Assembly (NCBI GenBank): GCA_003451975.1
Contig: DMIX01000156.1
Coordinates: 1 to 6,290, forward strand
DNA length: 6,290 nt
Source of the DNA: Propionibacteriaceae bacterium
GTDB lineage: Bacteria; Actinomycetota; Actinomycetes; Propionibacteriales; Propionibacteriaceae
Direction: 5' to 3'
How positions within the stretch are numbered: the stretch's first letter is position 1; every line of letters starts with the position of its first letter. The position numbers were made by a program, and so were the translations under genes. The notes beneath the pieces are model-generated. The model did no database searches. It saw only the letters and a list, made by a program, of their open reading frames with translations, and had not been told where the DNA came from. This document shows, in pieces, positions 1 to 5,217 of this stretch.

Positions 1-313
1 CGACGATGTCCTTCGCCACCCCCGCATAGGTCCGCAGCGGAAGTGGAATCCCAACCCGCCCCTGACTATCCGGCAGTTCGTCCGAAGCGCCCGAGGCGAC
101 CATGCGCTGGTAGTCCCGTACTCCTCGAACCGTGGAAGGCCCGGTCGCAGCATCGGCGACCTCTTTCATGAAGGTCGCTGTCGGCCAAATCGCCAGGCAG
201 TGATCCTGCAGTCGGGTGATGACGAGGCCGTCGGCCAACTGATCGCGAAACTTCGCGGGCAGAAAGAAACGTCCTTTGTCGTCGAGCTTGGGGGTGTAGG
301 TGCCGAGAAACAC
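1..313 (-). CDS. mraZ: MraZ, transcriptional regulator of the dcw cluster (3' end outside the window)
   Basis: MraZ is a DNA-binding protein with a double AbrB-like (swapped-hairpin) fold. It is normally the first gene of the division and cell-wall cluster and represses its own promoter. The first 104 residues are visible out of the roughly 140 usual for the family. The N-terminus VFLGTYTPKLDDKGR, with FFLPAKFRD after it, is the first signature repeat (D11-DKGR15). DSQGRVGIP at residues 82-90 begins the second repeat. I start at the GTG at 313-311 because it gives the family N-terminus and has a good ribosome site, AAGGGGG at 322-328, 8 nt upstream. Longer readings upstream run through the GTGG box array and look like no known protein. 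The next gene downstream, outside the window, is expected to be rsmH (mraW). The identification is secure from sequence; the regulatory role is family knowledge. Confidence 0.95.
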   Translation of the reverse strand, partial: MFLGTYTPKLDDKGRFFLPAKFRDQLADGLVITRLQDHCLAIWPTATFMKEVADAATGPSTVRGVRDYQRMVASGASDELPDSQGRVGIPLPLRTYAGVAKDIV

Positions 314-321
314 TGCGCCAA

Positions 322-328
322 CCCCCTT
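322..328 (-). promoter_or_regulatory. Ribosome binding site of mraZ
   Basis: AAGGGGG on the minus strand, 8 nt before the GTG at 313. It decides the start of mraZ, because no ATG is available at the family N-terminus. Confidence 0.7.
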
Positions 329-330
329 CG

Positions 331-382
331 CTTTCCTCCACTTGCCGCCACCATACTCCACTTTCCTCCACTTGCCACCATA
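331..382 (-). repeat. Imperfect tandem duplication in the mraZ leader
   Basis: Forward 331-355 (beginning CTTTCCTCCACTTGCC) and 361-382 are the same sequence except for a 3-bp insertion in the first copy. ACTCC separates them at 356-360. The duplication generates most of the GTGG box array, so the operator probably grew by local duplication. Confidence 0.75.
338..378 (-). promoter_or_regulatory. Array of five GTGG boxes upstream of mraZ, probable MraZ operator
   Basis: On the minus strand GTGG occurs at 375-378, 368-371, 358-361, 348-351 and 338-341, with start-to-start spacings of 7, 10, 10 and 10 bp. The boxes therefore lie on one face of the helix, and the last ends 24 nt before the mraZ start codon. 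Two have the extended form AAGTGGAGG and one AAAGTGGAG. MraZ proteins from several phyla are known to bind short G-rich direct repeats of this kind, with about 10-bp periodicity, just upstream of their own gene. Assignment to MraZ is by position and pattern. I see no convincing -35/-10 pair immediately upstream, although TGAATAT at 380-386 could be part of a -10. Confidence 0.7.
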
Positions 383-469
383 TTCAGGGCACAATCGCTT
401 CGCCGCGCTCCACCAACGACCACACCAGACCGGCGGAGCTCCAGGACCGCGCACGGGGTGCGGGCATAG

Positions 470-500
470 AAAAAGGGCGGCGGGCTAAAGCCCACCGCCC
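470..500 (-). terminator. Intrinsic terminator of the DUF3040 gene
   Basis: On the minus strand GGGCGG-T-GGGC, loop TTTA, GCCC-G-CCGCCC forms a 6+4 bp stem whose T/G opposition can wobble-pair (475-500). It is followed directly by TTTTTC (A-run at 470-474 on the plus strand). It lies 32 nt after the DUF3040 stop codon. It should separate that transcript from mraZ. There is no T-run in the plus direction. Confidence 0.85.
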
Positions 501-531
501 AGGTCCTTTCGGTCACCCAGCAGCATTCCCC

Positions 532-906
532 TTAGAAGGGCAAATCATCCTCACCATGCTGACGCCAATCATCGGGACGCCCTGACGAATTTCGCTGCGC
601 ACGACCCGGCGCAGTTCCCCGCTGCGACGACATGCCGTCAACATCGGGACGGCGCCACGCCGCCATTCCCACCACCGTGGAAATGAGCATGATCACAAAG
701 CCGGCAACACTCACCAAGGGATGCACGTCCATGCCGAGGACCAGCACTGTCACACCGGCAGCGAAGCCCACGGCTGCGGCCAAGACCCGACGGTGATACC
801 AATGGCGTTGCGGACCGCGCAGTGCACTGGCCAGCCGAGGATCCTCTGCTGCGAGTTCGGCCTCCATCTGCTCGAGAAGCCTTTGCTCCTCTTCTGATAG
901 CGCCAT
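532..906 (-). CDS. DUF3040 family small membrane protein
   Basis: A 124-residue protein of the actinobacterial DUF3040 family, whose biochemical role is unknown. The N-terminus MALSEEEQRLLEQMEAEL is the family signature: an acidic helix followed by DPRLASALRG (residues 22-31). Two hydrophobic segments follow, at about 41-59 and 62-83, making a helical hairpin in the membrane. The tail from about 90 is hydrophilic and disordered and ends in the acidic EDDLPF. I start at the ATG at 906 rather than an in-frame ATG 72 nt upstream. The 906 start has a strong ribosome site (AGGGGAGG, 912-919) and matches the family N-terminus, whereas the extra residues resemble nothing. It is followed by its own terminator and then mraZ. 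A DUF3040 gene just upstream of mraZ is a recurrent actinobacterial arrangement (as with M. tuberculosis Rv2169c and Rv2166c), which hints at a role linked to the cell envelope; that link is inference. Confidence 0.9.
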   Translation of the reverse strand: MALSEEEQRLLEQMEAELAAEDPRLASALRGPQRHWYHRRVLAAAVGFAAGVTVLVLGMDVHPLVSVAGFVIMLISTVVGMAAWRRPDVDGMSSQRGTAPGRAQRNSSGRPDDWRQHGEDDLPF

Positions 907-911
907 GACCA

Positions 912-919
912 CCTCCCCT
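912..919 (-). promoter_or_regulatory. Ribosome binding site of the DUF3040 gene
   Basis: AGGGGAGG on the minus strand with a 5-nt spacer to the ATG at 906. It fixes the start codon against longer readings. Confidence 0.8.
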
Positions 920-941
920 CGTCGACAACGACTGTGAGGCA

Positions 942-970
942 AGTCTAGGCGTAGCACCATCGTTTCGGAA
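942..970 (-). promoter_or_regulatory. Possible promoter of the DUF3040 gene
   Basis: TTCCGA (965-970) and TAGACT (942-947) on the minus strand, 17 bp apart. The -10 fits the relaxed actinobacterial TANNNT pattern, and a start near 935 would give a leader of about 30 nt. The -35 is weak, so this is a tentative call. Confidence 0.3.
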
Positions 971-1006
971 CAAAACACAACTGCGCGCAGGTACCTAGTT
1001 CAAACA

Positions 1007-1058
1007 AGCCGACCTCCACACGAACGCGGGTCGAGGTGCGTTCACGCAGAGGTCGGCT
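1007..1058 (-). terminator. Long stem-loop with terminator character
   Basis: AGCCGACCTC (1007-1016) and GAGGTCGGCT (1049-1058) form a perfect 10-bp stem. Inside it GAACGC (1022-1027) and GCGTTC (1038-1043) make a second 6-bp stem with a 10-nt loop. On the minus strand the outer stem is followed by TGTTTG, a broken T-tract, so it could end transcripts from the small unit at 1042-1173 or from the transglutaminase operon. GAGGT at 1033-1037 offers an alternative partner for the same arm, so two folds are possible. Confidence 0.55.
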
Positions 1059-1128
1059 GAACTCCCGCAGAATTGCGGCGAGCCTTCCCCAGCTCAGCCA
1101 CACTCCCCTCGGGAGGATTATCGAACAT
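1042..1128 (-). CDS. Possible 28-residue ORF under a LexA box; perhaps a remnant of an HNH/13E12 gene
   Basis: ATG at 1128 to TGA at 1042 encodes 28 residues beginning MFDNPPEGSVAELG and ending GVQPTSA. I recognise no domain. Its ATG lies inside the LexA-like box, 18 nt beyond a good -10 element, so an mRNA leader would be only about 11 nt, with GAAAAG as a poor ribosome site. The last codons overlap the 5' arm of the terminator-like stem. By my hand count 16 of 27 third positions after the ATG are G or C, so it does not look strongly coding. Actinobacterial DUF222/13E12 HNH genes often sit under LexA boxes, and from memory some of their proteins start MFD- or MFE-, so this may be the 5' stub of such a gene after internal deletion. 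It could instead be a real micropeptide or a chance ORF over a small RNA. Confidence 0.3.
   Translation of the reverse strand: MFDNPPEGSVAELGKARRNSAGVQPTSA
1065..1115 (-). other. Two small hairpins in the predicted SOS-unit transcript
   Basis: On the minus strand CTCCC-GAG-GGGAG (1103-1115, 5-bp stem) and CCGCA-ATTC-TGCGG (1065-1078, 5-bp stem) lie between the LexA box and the 10-bp stem. The first carries CCTCCC (1111-1116), which is complementary to a Shine-Dalgarno sequence. Together with the large stem they give a short RNA with three stem-loops. Whether it is a functional RNA is inference. Confidence 0.35.
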
Positions 1129-1136
1129 CTTTTCGA
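1121..1136 (-). promoter_or_regulatory. LexA/SOS box
   Basis: TCGAACATCTTTTCGA on the plus strand matches the mycobacterial/actinobacterial LexA consensus TCGAAC-N4-GTTCGA at 11 of 12 defined bases (T for G at 1131). It begins a few bases downstream of the predicted start site of the promoter at 1146-1173. A LexA dimer there would block initiation or escape until DNA damage triggers LexA self-cleavage. The site lies beyond the transglutaminase stop, so it should control the small unit below it and not that operon. Confidence 0.7.
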
Positions 1137-1145
1137 TTTATCTTC

Positions 1146-1173
1146 ATCATAGTCGAGCCTGAGACATCGTCAA
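1146..1173 (-). promoter_or_regulatory. Sigma-70-type promoter of the small SOS unit
   Basis: TTGACG (1168-1173), a 16-bp spacer and TATGAT (1146-1151) on the minus strand. These match TTGACA/TATAAT at 5 of 6 positions each and make the best promoter in the window. Start of transcription is expected near 1139, immediately before the LexA box. The -35 begins 7 bp after the transglutaminase stop codon. Confidence 0.65.
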
Positions 1174-1180
1174 CCCCGAC

Positions 1181-2038
1181 TTACCGATCAGCGTGACTCA
1201 ATACGGTGATTTCGACCTCCACGAACAGGTCCGAGGACTCCGCTCCGGCGTAGACGCCCTTCAACGGCGGCACGTCGAAATAGTCCCGACCCACCCCGAT
1301 CTCCACATGGAAGTCTCCCGGAATGGTGTTGTTGGTGGGATCCACCCCGACCCAGACGCCGTCCCAGAACTGGAGCCAGGCGTGCGACTCACCGGTGCGG
1401 GCCTCGCCGATCACCGGCTGCGAGTCCGGCATGACATAGCCCGAGACGTATCGGCAGGGGATGCCTACCGTTCGCAACGCTCCCAGGCTCAAATGAACCA
1501 GATCCTGACAGACCCCAGCACCGGTGGCCCACACCGCGCTCGCCGAGGTGTTTACCCCCGTCGAGCCAGGCACGTAATCGACCCGCTCACGAATCACGTC
1601 CAAGATCGCGGTGGCCGCCACTGCAGGTGTTTCGGTCTGCCGGGCGATGTCGGTGGCCAGCCGGCGCAACTCCGACCCCGGATCCACATGGTCACCGATA
1701 GCCAGCCACTCGACATACTGATCGGTGAAATTCGGCTCGACCAGGTCGTCCCATTCCGCTCCGACGCCGCGGGTGAGACGCTCGCCGACGTCAACGGTCG
1801 AAGTGGCAACGACATCGAGCATCGAGTGTGGCTCGGCAATCTCGAACGCCGTCACCGGGGTGCCCCAGTAGTCGACGAAGTTGTGAATCCACGCCACCGG
1901 AGTGACCTCGATCTTGCTCGCCAGCAGCACCTGTTCCCGAGTGGCTCGGGGAGTCATCCTCGCCTCATTGTGGGACGCACCAACCGGGCCGGCATAGCGA
2001 TACCCGGTGCGGTGCACGATCCTGAGTTGACTCGCCAT
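1181..2038 (-). CDS. Transglutaminase-like cysteine protease/peptidase of the ATP-grasp operon
   Basis: A 285-residue cytoplasmic protein with no signal peptide. The N-terminal beta domain starts LRIVHRTGYRYAGPV with SHNEARMTP (22-30), the typical opening of bacterial transglutaminase-like proteins. The papain-fold core has the catalytic triad Cys177 (GAGVCQDLVHL), His219 (GESHAWLQF) and Asp233 (GVDPTNN), so it should be an active thiol enzyme. Members of this branch are thought to cleave or form amide bonds rather than crosslink proteins. I start at ATG 2038, which overlaps the alpha-E stop by one base (TGATG) and has GGAGG (2045-2049) 6 nt before it. A TTG one codon upstream is less likely. 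It is the last gene of the ATP-grasp / alpha-E / transglutaminase operon, homologous in layout to M. tuberculosis Rv2411c-Rv2409c. The substrate is unknown. Confidence 0.9.
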   Translation of the reverse strand: MASQLRIVHRTGYRYAGPVGASHNEARMTPRATREQVLLASKIEVTPVAWIHNFVDYWGTPVTAFEIAEPHSMLDVVATSTVDVGERLTRGVGAEWDDLVEPNFTDQYVEWLAIGDHVDPGSELRRLATDIARQTETPAVAATAILDVIRERVDYVPGSTGVNTSASAVWATGAGVCQDLVHLSLGALRTVGIPCRYVSGYVMPDSQPVIGEARTGESHAWLQFWDGVWVGVDPTNNTIPGDFHVEIGVGRDYFDVPPLKGVYAGAESSDLFVEVEITVLSHADR

Positions 2039-2958
2039 CAATTGCCTCCGGTCCAGCTTGCCGCGGCGGAGCCGGCGAAATACCGGGCGGTGACGGCCTC
2101 ACTGACCGTGCTACACGTACGCTGAAGATCCGCCATCCGCTGCGTCAGCTCCTCCAGCATCCGACCCGGTTCCCGGTACTCCAGACCGGCCCGCGCCGTG
2201 CCCAGCAAGCGGACCGCCTCATCCTCATAGCCGCGGCTGCTCGCTGAGAGGTCGAGTTGCCGCAGAGCCGCTTCGGCAGCCCGCAGATTGTGCACCACCG
2301 AGCGAGGAAAGAGCCGATCCAACAGCACGAACTCGGCCGCGTCGCGGTCGGTGGTCACGCCGCCATAGGAACGCACGAAGGCGTGGTGAGCCCCACAGCC
2401 GCGCAGCACATTGCTCCAGGCGGTGGCAGTCCCCGCGGCCTGAGCGGTAGAGATCAGCCGAGCGGTCATGTCGACGCGCTCGATGCTGCGTCCCAGGGTG
2501 AGAAACTGCCATCCCTCGTCGTGACTCATGGTCTGATCGGCGGTCCCGGTGATCACCGCGCAACGTTCACGGACCAACCGGAACGCCGAAGCCGGACGCA
2601 TCCGCTGCAGCCGCCCGCCACGTACCGAGTTCCAGGTGGTGTTGATCGCCTCCCACATCTCACTGGACACGGTCTCGCGAGCACGCCGGGCCGCTTCACG
2701 AGCACCGTCCAAAGCCGCCGCCACTGACGCCGGGGATGCCACGTCGTAGCAGAGCACCGACAGCACATCGGCAGACTCAGCAGAATCGGTCACGGGCGCA
2801 CCCATCACCGCCAGCAGCGCAGCGGCAGCATCGTCCTGGTCGACCGACGGATCATCCAACAGCAGTTGCAGGTGCATTTCGACGATGCGACAGGTGTCCT
2901 CGGCTCGCTCCAGATAGCGGCCGATCCAGAACAACGACTCCGCGATCCGGCTCAACAC
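2038..2958 (-). CDS. Alpha-E domain protein (DUF403)
   Basis: A 306-residue, predicted all-helical soluble protein of the alpha-E family, usual full length. Two copies of the conserved motif are visible. The first is in residues 3-24 (S-x3-E-x2-F-x2-GR-x2-ER-x6-R, with GRYLER at 13-18). The second is in 145-167 (SHDEGWQF, then GRSIER at 156-161 and R167), suggesting an internal duplication. No catalytic activity is established; the family is known from its obligate company with circularly permuted ATP-grasp and transglutaminase-like genes. The GTG start at 2958 overlaps the ATP-grasp gene by 7 bp and gives the classic start MLSRIAESLFWIGRYLERAE. AGGTGG lies about 9 nt before it, so translational coupling is likely. 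It ends in the one-base TGATG overlap with the transglutaminase gene. Function as a scaffold or accessory enzyme is inference. Confidence 0.92.
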   Translation of the reverse strand: MLSRIAESLFWIGRYLERAEDTCRIVEMHLQLLLDDPSVDQDDAAAALLAVMGAPVTDSAESADVLSVLCYDVASPASVAAALDGAREAARRARETVSSEMWEAINTTWNSVRGGRLQRMRPASAFRLVRERCAVITGTADQTMSHDEGWQFLTLGRSIERVDMTARLISTAQAAGTATAWSNVLRGCGAHHAFVRSYGGVTTDRDAAEFVLLDRLFPRSVVHNLRAAEAALRQLDLSASSRGYEDEAVRLLGTARAGLEYREPGRMLEELTQRMADLQRTCSTVSEAVTARYFAGSAAASWTGGN

Positions 2959-4517
2959 GACGGCACCACCTGTTGCTGTTGCTGCTGGGCCTGTTGCTGG
3001 GCCAGTCGTTCCTCCCCCAACTCCCCCATCGGCACCGAGGCCACCGAATCACGAACCCGCCGACGACGTCGCTTGCCGCGAACGCCGTCGCGGGACAACA
3101 CCCACGTGTCCTTGGAGCCACCGCCCTGACTGGAGTTCACGATCAGCTCGCCTTCGGGCAAGGCCACCCGGGTCAGCCCACCGGGCAGCACATAAACCCC
3201 GTCGCCGGAGTTCACTGCGAACGGTCGTAAGTCCACATGGCGTGGCGCCATAGTCCCGTCGATCATGGTCGGGACGGTCGACAGTTGCACCACCGGCTGT
3301 GCGATCCAGCCGCGCGGATCGCGCAGAATGCGCGTCCGCAACTGGTCCAGTTGCTTCGCCGTCGCCTGGGGTCCGATCACGATCCCCTTGCCGCCGGAGC
3401 CATCGACGGGCTTCAACACGAGTTCGCCGAGCCGGTCCATGACCTCCTCGCGATGAACCGGGTCCTCCAGGCGCCAGGTGTCGACACTAGCCAGCTTGGG
3501 TTCCTCGGCCAGGTAGTAGCGAATCAGGTCCGGGATGTAGGTATAGACCAGTTTGTCGTCGGCCACGCCATTGCCGATCGCATTCGCGATGGTGACATTT
3601 CCGGCACGCACTGCGGTGATCAGTCCCGCACAGCCCAGCATCGAATCAGCCCGGAACTGCGCCGGATCAATGAACTCGTCATCCACTCGACGGTAGATGA
3701 CATGCACCGGTCGCAGTCCCTGCGTGGTGCGCACCGAAGCCCGCCCGTTGTGGCAGACCAAATCACGCCCTTCGACCAGTTCGACACCCATCATGCGAGC
3801 CAACAACGCATGCTCGAAGTACGCAGAGTTGTGCACCCCCGGGGTGAGCACCACGACCGTCGGATCCTGAACACCGGAGGGCGCAGCGGCGCGCAATGCC
3901 GACAGCAACTGCAGCGGGTACCCCTCCACCGGCCGAATCCGATGTCGGCTGGTCACTTCCGGCAGCGCCGAGAACATGGCTCGGCGATTCGTCATCACAT
4001 AGGACACCCCCGAGGGCACCCGGACGTTGTCCTCCAGGACGCGGAATCGCCCCACCTCATCGCGCACCAGGTCAACCCCGGCCACATGACAACGCACGCC
4101 GTTAGCCGGCTGCACCCCGGCCATGGCACGGTGATAATGCGGCGAGGTCACCACGACCCGGCGGGGAATCACGCCGTCACGGAAAGCACGACCTTCGCCG
4201 TAGACGTCGGCGAGGAACGCCTCCAGGGCACGAACTCGCTGCGTGACGCCGACTTCGACCTCGTCCCATTCATCGGCCAGTACCACCCGCGGCACGATGT
4301 CGAGCGGAAACGGCCGCTCCTCGCCACCGATGTCAAAGGTGACACCTTGATCCAGATAGGTCGACTTCAGGTACTCGGCCCGAGCCCGCACCTCTTCGGC
4401 ATCCAGCTTCGCCAGTTGACGCAGCACCGAGCCGTACGCCACGCGGACGCCCTCAGCACCCACCACCTCGTCGAAGGCCTTGGGGGTGCCAGCATAATCG
4501 CGAAACAGCAGGCTCAC
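2952..4517 (-). CDS. Circularly permuted ATP-grasp protein (DUF404/DUF407)
   Basis: A 521-residue predicted ATP-dependent carboxylate-amine ligase of the circularly permuted type 2 class. Family motifs in order are LFRDYAGTPKAFDE (4-17), LEDNVRVPSGVSY (161-173), YRRVDDEFIDP (275-285), AIGNGVADDKLVY (313-325), LVLKPVDGSGGKGIVIG (366-382, glycine-rich nucleotide loop), WIAQPVVQLSTVP (404-416), RHVDLRPFAV (426-435) and VNSSQGGGSKDTW (460-472). It probably forms an amide bond in a peptide-like product; the substrate is unknown. The tail after about 475 is unusual: a basic KRRRRR (482-487), an acidic patch and a glutamine run at 507-516. The GTG at 4517 is the first usable start after an in-frame stop, and the family N-terminus begins here. 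No ribosome site with normal spacing is seen, so translation may be leaderless. It is the first gene of the three-gene operon. Confidence 0.93.
   Translation of the reverse strand: MSLLFRDYAGTPKAFDEVVGAEGVRVAYGSVLRQLAKLDAEEVRARAEYLKSTYLDQGVTFDIGGEERPFPLDIVPRVVLADEWDEVEVGVTQRVRALEAFLADVYGEGRAFRDGVIPRRVVVTSPHYHRAMAGVQPANGVRCHVAGVDLVRDEVGRFRVLEDNVRVPSGVSYVMTNRRAMFSALPEVTSRHRIRPVEGYPLQLLSALRAAAPSGVQDPTVVVLTPGVHNSAYFEHALLARMMGVELVEGRDLVCHNGRASVRTTQGLRPVHVIYRRVDDEFIDPAQFRADSMLGCAGLITAVRAGNVTIANAIGNGVADDKLVYTYIPDLIRYYLAEEPKLASVDTWRLEDPVHREEVMDRLGELVLKPVDGSGGKGIVIGPQATAKQLDQLRTRILRDPRGWIAQPVVQLSTVPTMIDGTMAPRHVDLRPFAVNSGDGVYVLPGGLTRVALPEGELIVNSSQGGGSKDTWVLSRDGVRGKRRRRRVRDSVASVPMGELGEERLAQQQAQQQQQQVVPSC
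2970..2999 (-). repeat. CAG/CAA triplet run coding a glutamine tract
   Basis: Ten codons near the 3' end of the ATP-grasp gene encode QQQAQQQQQQ (residues 507-516). Mixed CAG and CAA codons make replication slippage possible but slow. The run ends 11 bp before the alpha-E start codon, inside the coupled junction. Confidence 0.85.
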
Positions 4518-4524
4518 CTTCGTC

Positions 4525-4551
4525 AGGTTACGAGCGGCATGTTTCAGTCAG
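4525..4551 (-). promoter_or_regulatory. Possible leaderless promoter of the ATP-grasp operon
   Basis: TAACCT (4525-4530, TANNNT type) lies 7 nt before the GTG at 4517, so transcription could begin at the start codon itself. CTGACT at 4546-4551 is a possible -35, but the spacer is only 15 bp. This would explain the lack of a ribosome site. Tentative. Confidence 0.3.
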
Positions 4552-4570
4552 ATGGCACCTGAGTTTCAGG
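4541..4570. repeat. Repeated GTTTCAG motif and small inverted repeat upstream of the ATP-grasp gene
   Basis: GTTTCAG occurs at 4541-4547 and 4563-4569, exactly 22 bp apart, about two helical turns. The second copy lies in the perfect inverted repeat CCTGA-GTT-TCAGG (4558-4570), which spans the RDD stop codon. It could be an operator for the ATP-grasp operon or a weak 3'-end hairpin. There is no T-run. Confidence 0.3.
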
Positions 4571-5189
4571 GCCGCGGCGAGGTATCGCCGCAGGTACCCA
4601 CCGTCCCGGCAGGGTCGGCAGCAGGCTGCTCGTCGGGCTCGACCGCGGCATCGCTGATCGGATCGTCGGCGGCGAAGCGACGCCCGGCTGCGACCGAGAT
4701 CACCGTGGTTCCGAGCAGCCAGTCGTAGACGGTGCGATTCCCCCAGATCACCAGCGAGGCGATGTAGGCGATCGGCACCCCGATGGCGAAGATCACACCG
4801 ACTGCAGCATCAGCAGCGGGGGCGGTGAACAAGGCGAGCACCGCTGACTGGGCCAGTGTCCAGGGCAAGCCGAATTTGAGCAGATTCCGAGCCGCCGAGC
4901 GCTGCCAGCTGAGCCGTTCACCGCCGGGGTCAGTACGGACCCGAAGTCCCACCTTCTGCTTGCCGGGAGTGGCCTCGTAGCGTCCGGCCTCCCACACGGT
5001 GAAGGCGAGGGTCACCGGCAGCACCACCATCACCAAGGTGATGAGGTTGTAGCCGAACGGTCCCAGCTGCGGCGCCATTCCCCTGGCTGCAGCGATCGCA
5101 ACGGCGGACAGTACCAGGACACCCCAGAGCAGCATCACCGCGATGTCCAACAGCGCGGCGAGGATTCGCTGCCTCGGATTCGCTACCAC
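4566..5189 (-). CDS. RDD family integral membrane protein
   Basis: A 207-residue membrane protein of the RDD family, named for conserved Arg and Asp residues. Arg8 and Asp15 lie in NPRQRILAALLDIAVML, and the last Asp156 is in RTVYDWLLGTTVI. The conserved cytoplasmic motif TPGKQKVGLRV is at 74-84. Hydrophobic segments are at about 9-34, 45-66, 106-122 and 128-149. The tail from about 172 is acidic and proline-rich (DDPISD, EPDEQPAADPAG). RDD proteins have no agreed biochemical role; some are linked to sodium/proton transport or stress. The start is the GTG at 5189. GGGGAAG lies 12 nt upstream, so the ribosome site is poor and the start is less certain. It follows the ketopantoate reductase gene after 44 bp containing a hairpin, and precedes the ATP-grasp operon by 48 bp. 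Whether it shares a transcript with either is unclear. Confidence 0.9.
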   Translation of the reverse strand: MVANPRQRILAALLDIAVMLLWGVLVLSAVAIAAARGMAPQLGPFGYNLITLVMVVLPVTLAFTVWEAGRYEATPGKQKVGLRVRTDPGGERLSWQRSAARNLLKFGLPWTLAQSAVLALFTAPAADAAVGVIFAIGVPIAYIASLVIWGNRTVYDWLLGTTVISVAAGRRFAADDPISDAAVEPDEQPAADPAGTVGTCGDTSPRP

Positions 5190-5217
5190 TCCACGAGCCT
5201 ACTTCCCCACGCCTGCG

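Noticed and set aside
166..516. Minus-strand ORF of 116 codons across the mraZ leader
   Set aside because: It runs through the terminator and the GTGG box array and is out of frame with mraZ. Its protein is low-complexity and unrecognisable.
907..978. N-terminal extension of the DUF3040 protein to an upstream ATG
   Set aside because: The extra 24 residues are not part of the family and run across the strong ribosome site at 912-919.
1007..1058. Inverted-repeat end of an insertion sequence
   Set aside because: No partner repeat, target duplication or transposase trace is present, and the nested stem with T-rich flank fits a terminator better.
980..1180. RNase P RNA, 6C RNA or another known structured RNA in the gap
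   Set aside because: The gap is too short for RNase P RNA and lacks its conserved core, and there are no paired C6 loops as in 6C RNA.
1193..2125. A 310-codon plus-strand ORF opposite the transglutaminase gene
   Set aside because: It is a shadow of a gene with a complete catalytic triad. It has no motif and spans the junction of two real genes.
2970..2999. Frameshift or assembly error creating the glutamine tract
   Set aside because: The reading frame continues to a stop that overlaps the next start by 7 bp in the normal operon manner, and CAG and CAA codons are mixed.
3237..4562. A 441-codon plus-strand ORF opposite the ATP-grasp gene
   Set aside because: Its residues show no fold or motif and are rich in His, Arg, Gln and Pro, as expected from the complement of a GC-rich gene. 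The opposite strand encodes an unmistakable conserved protein.
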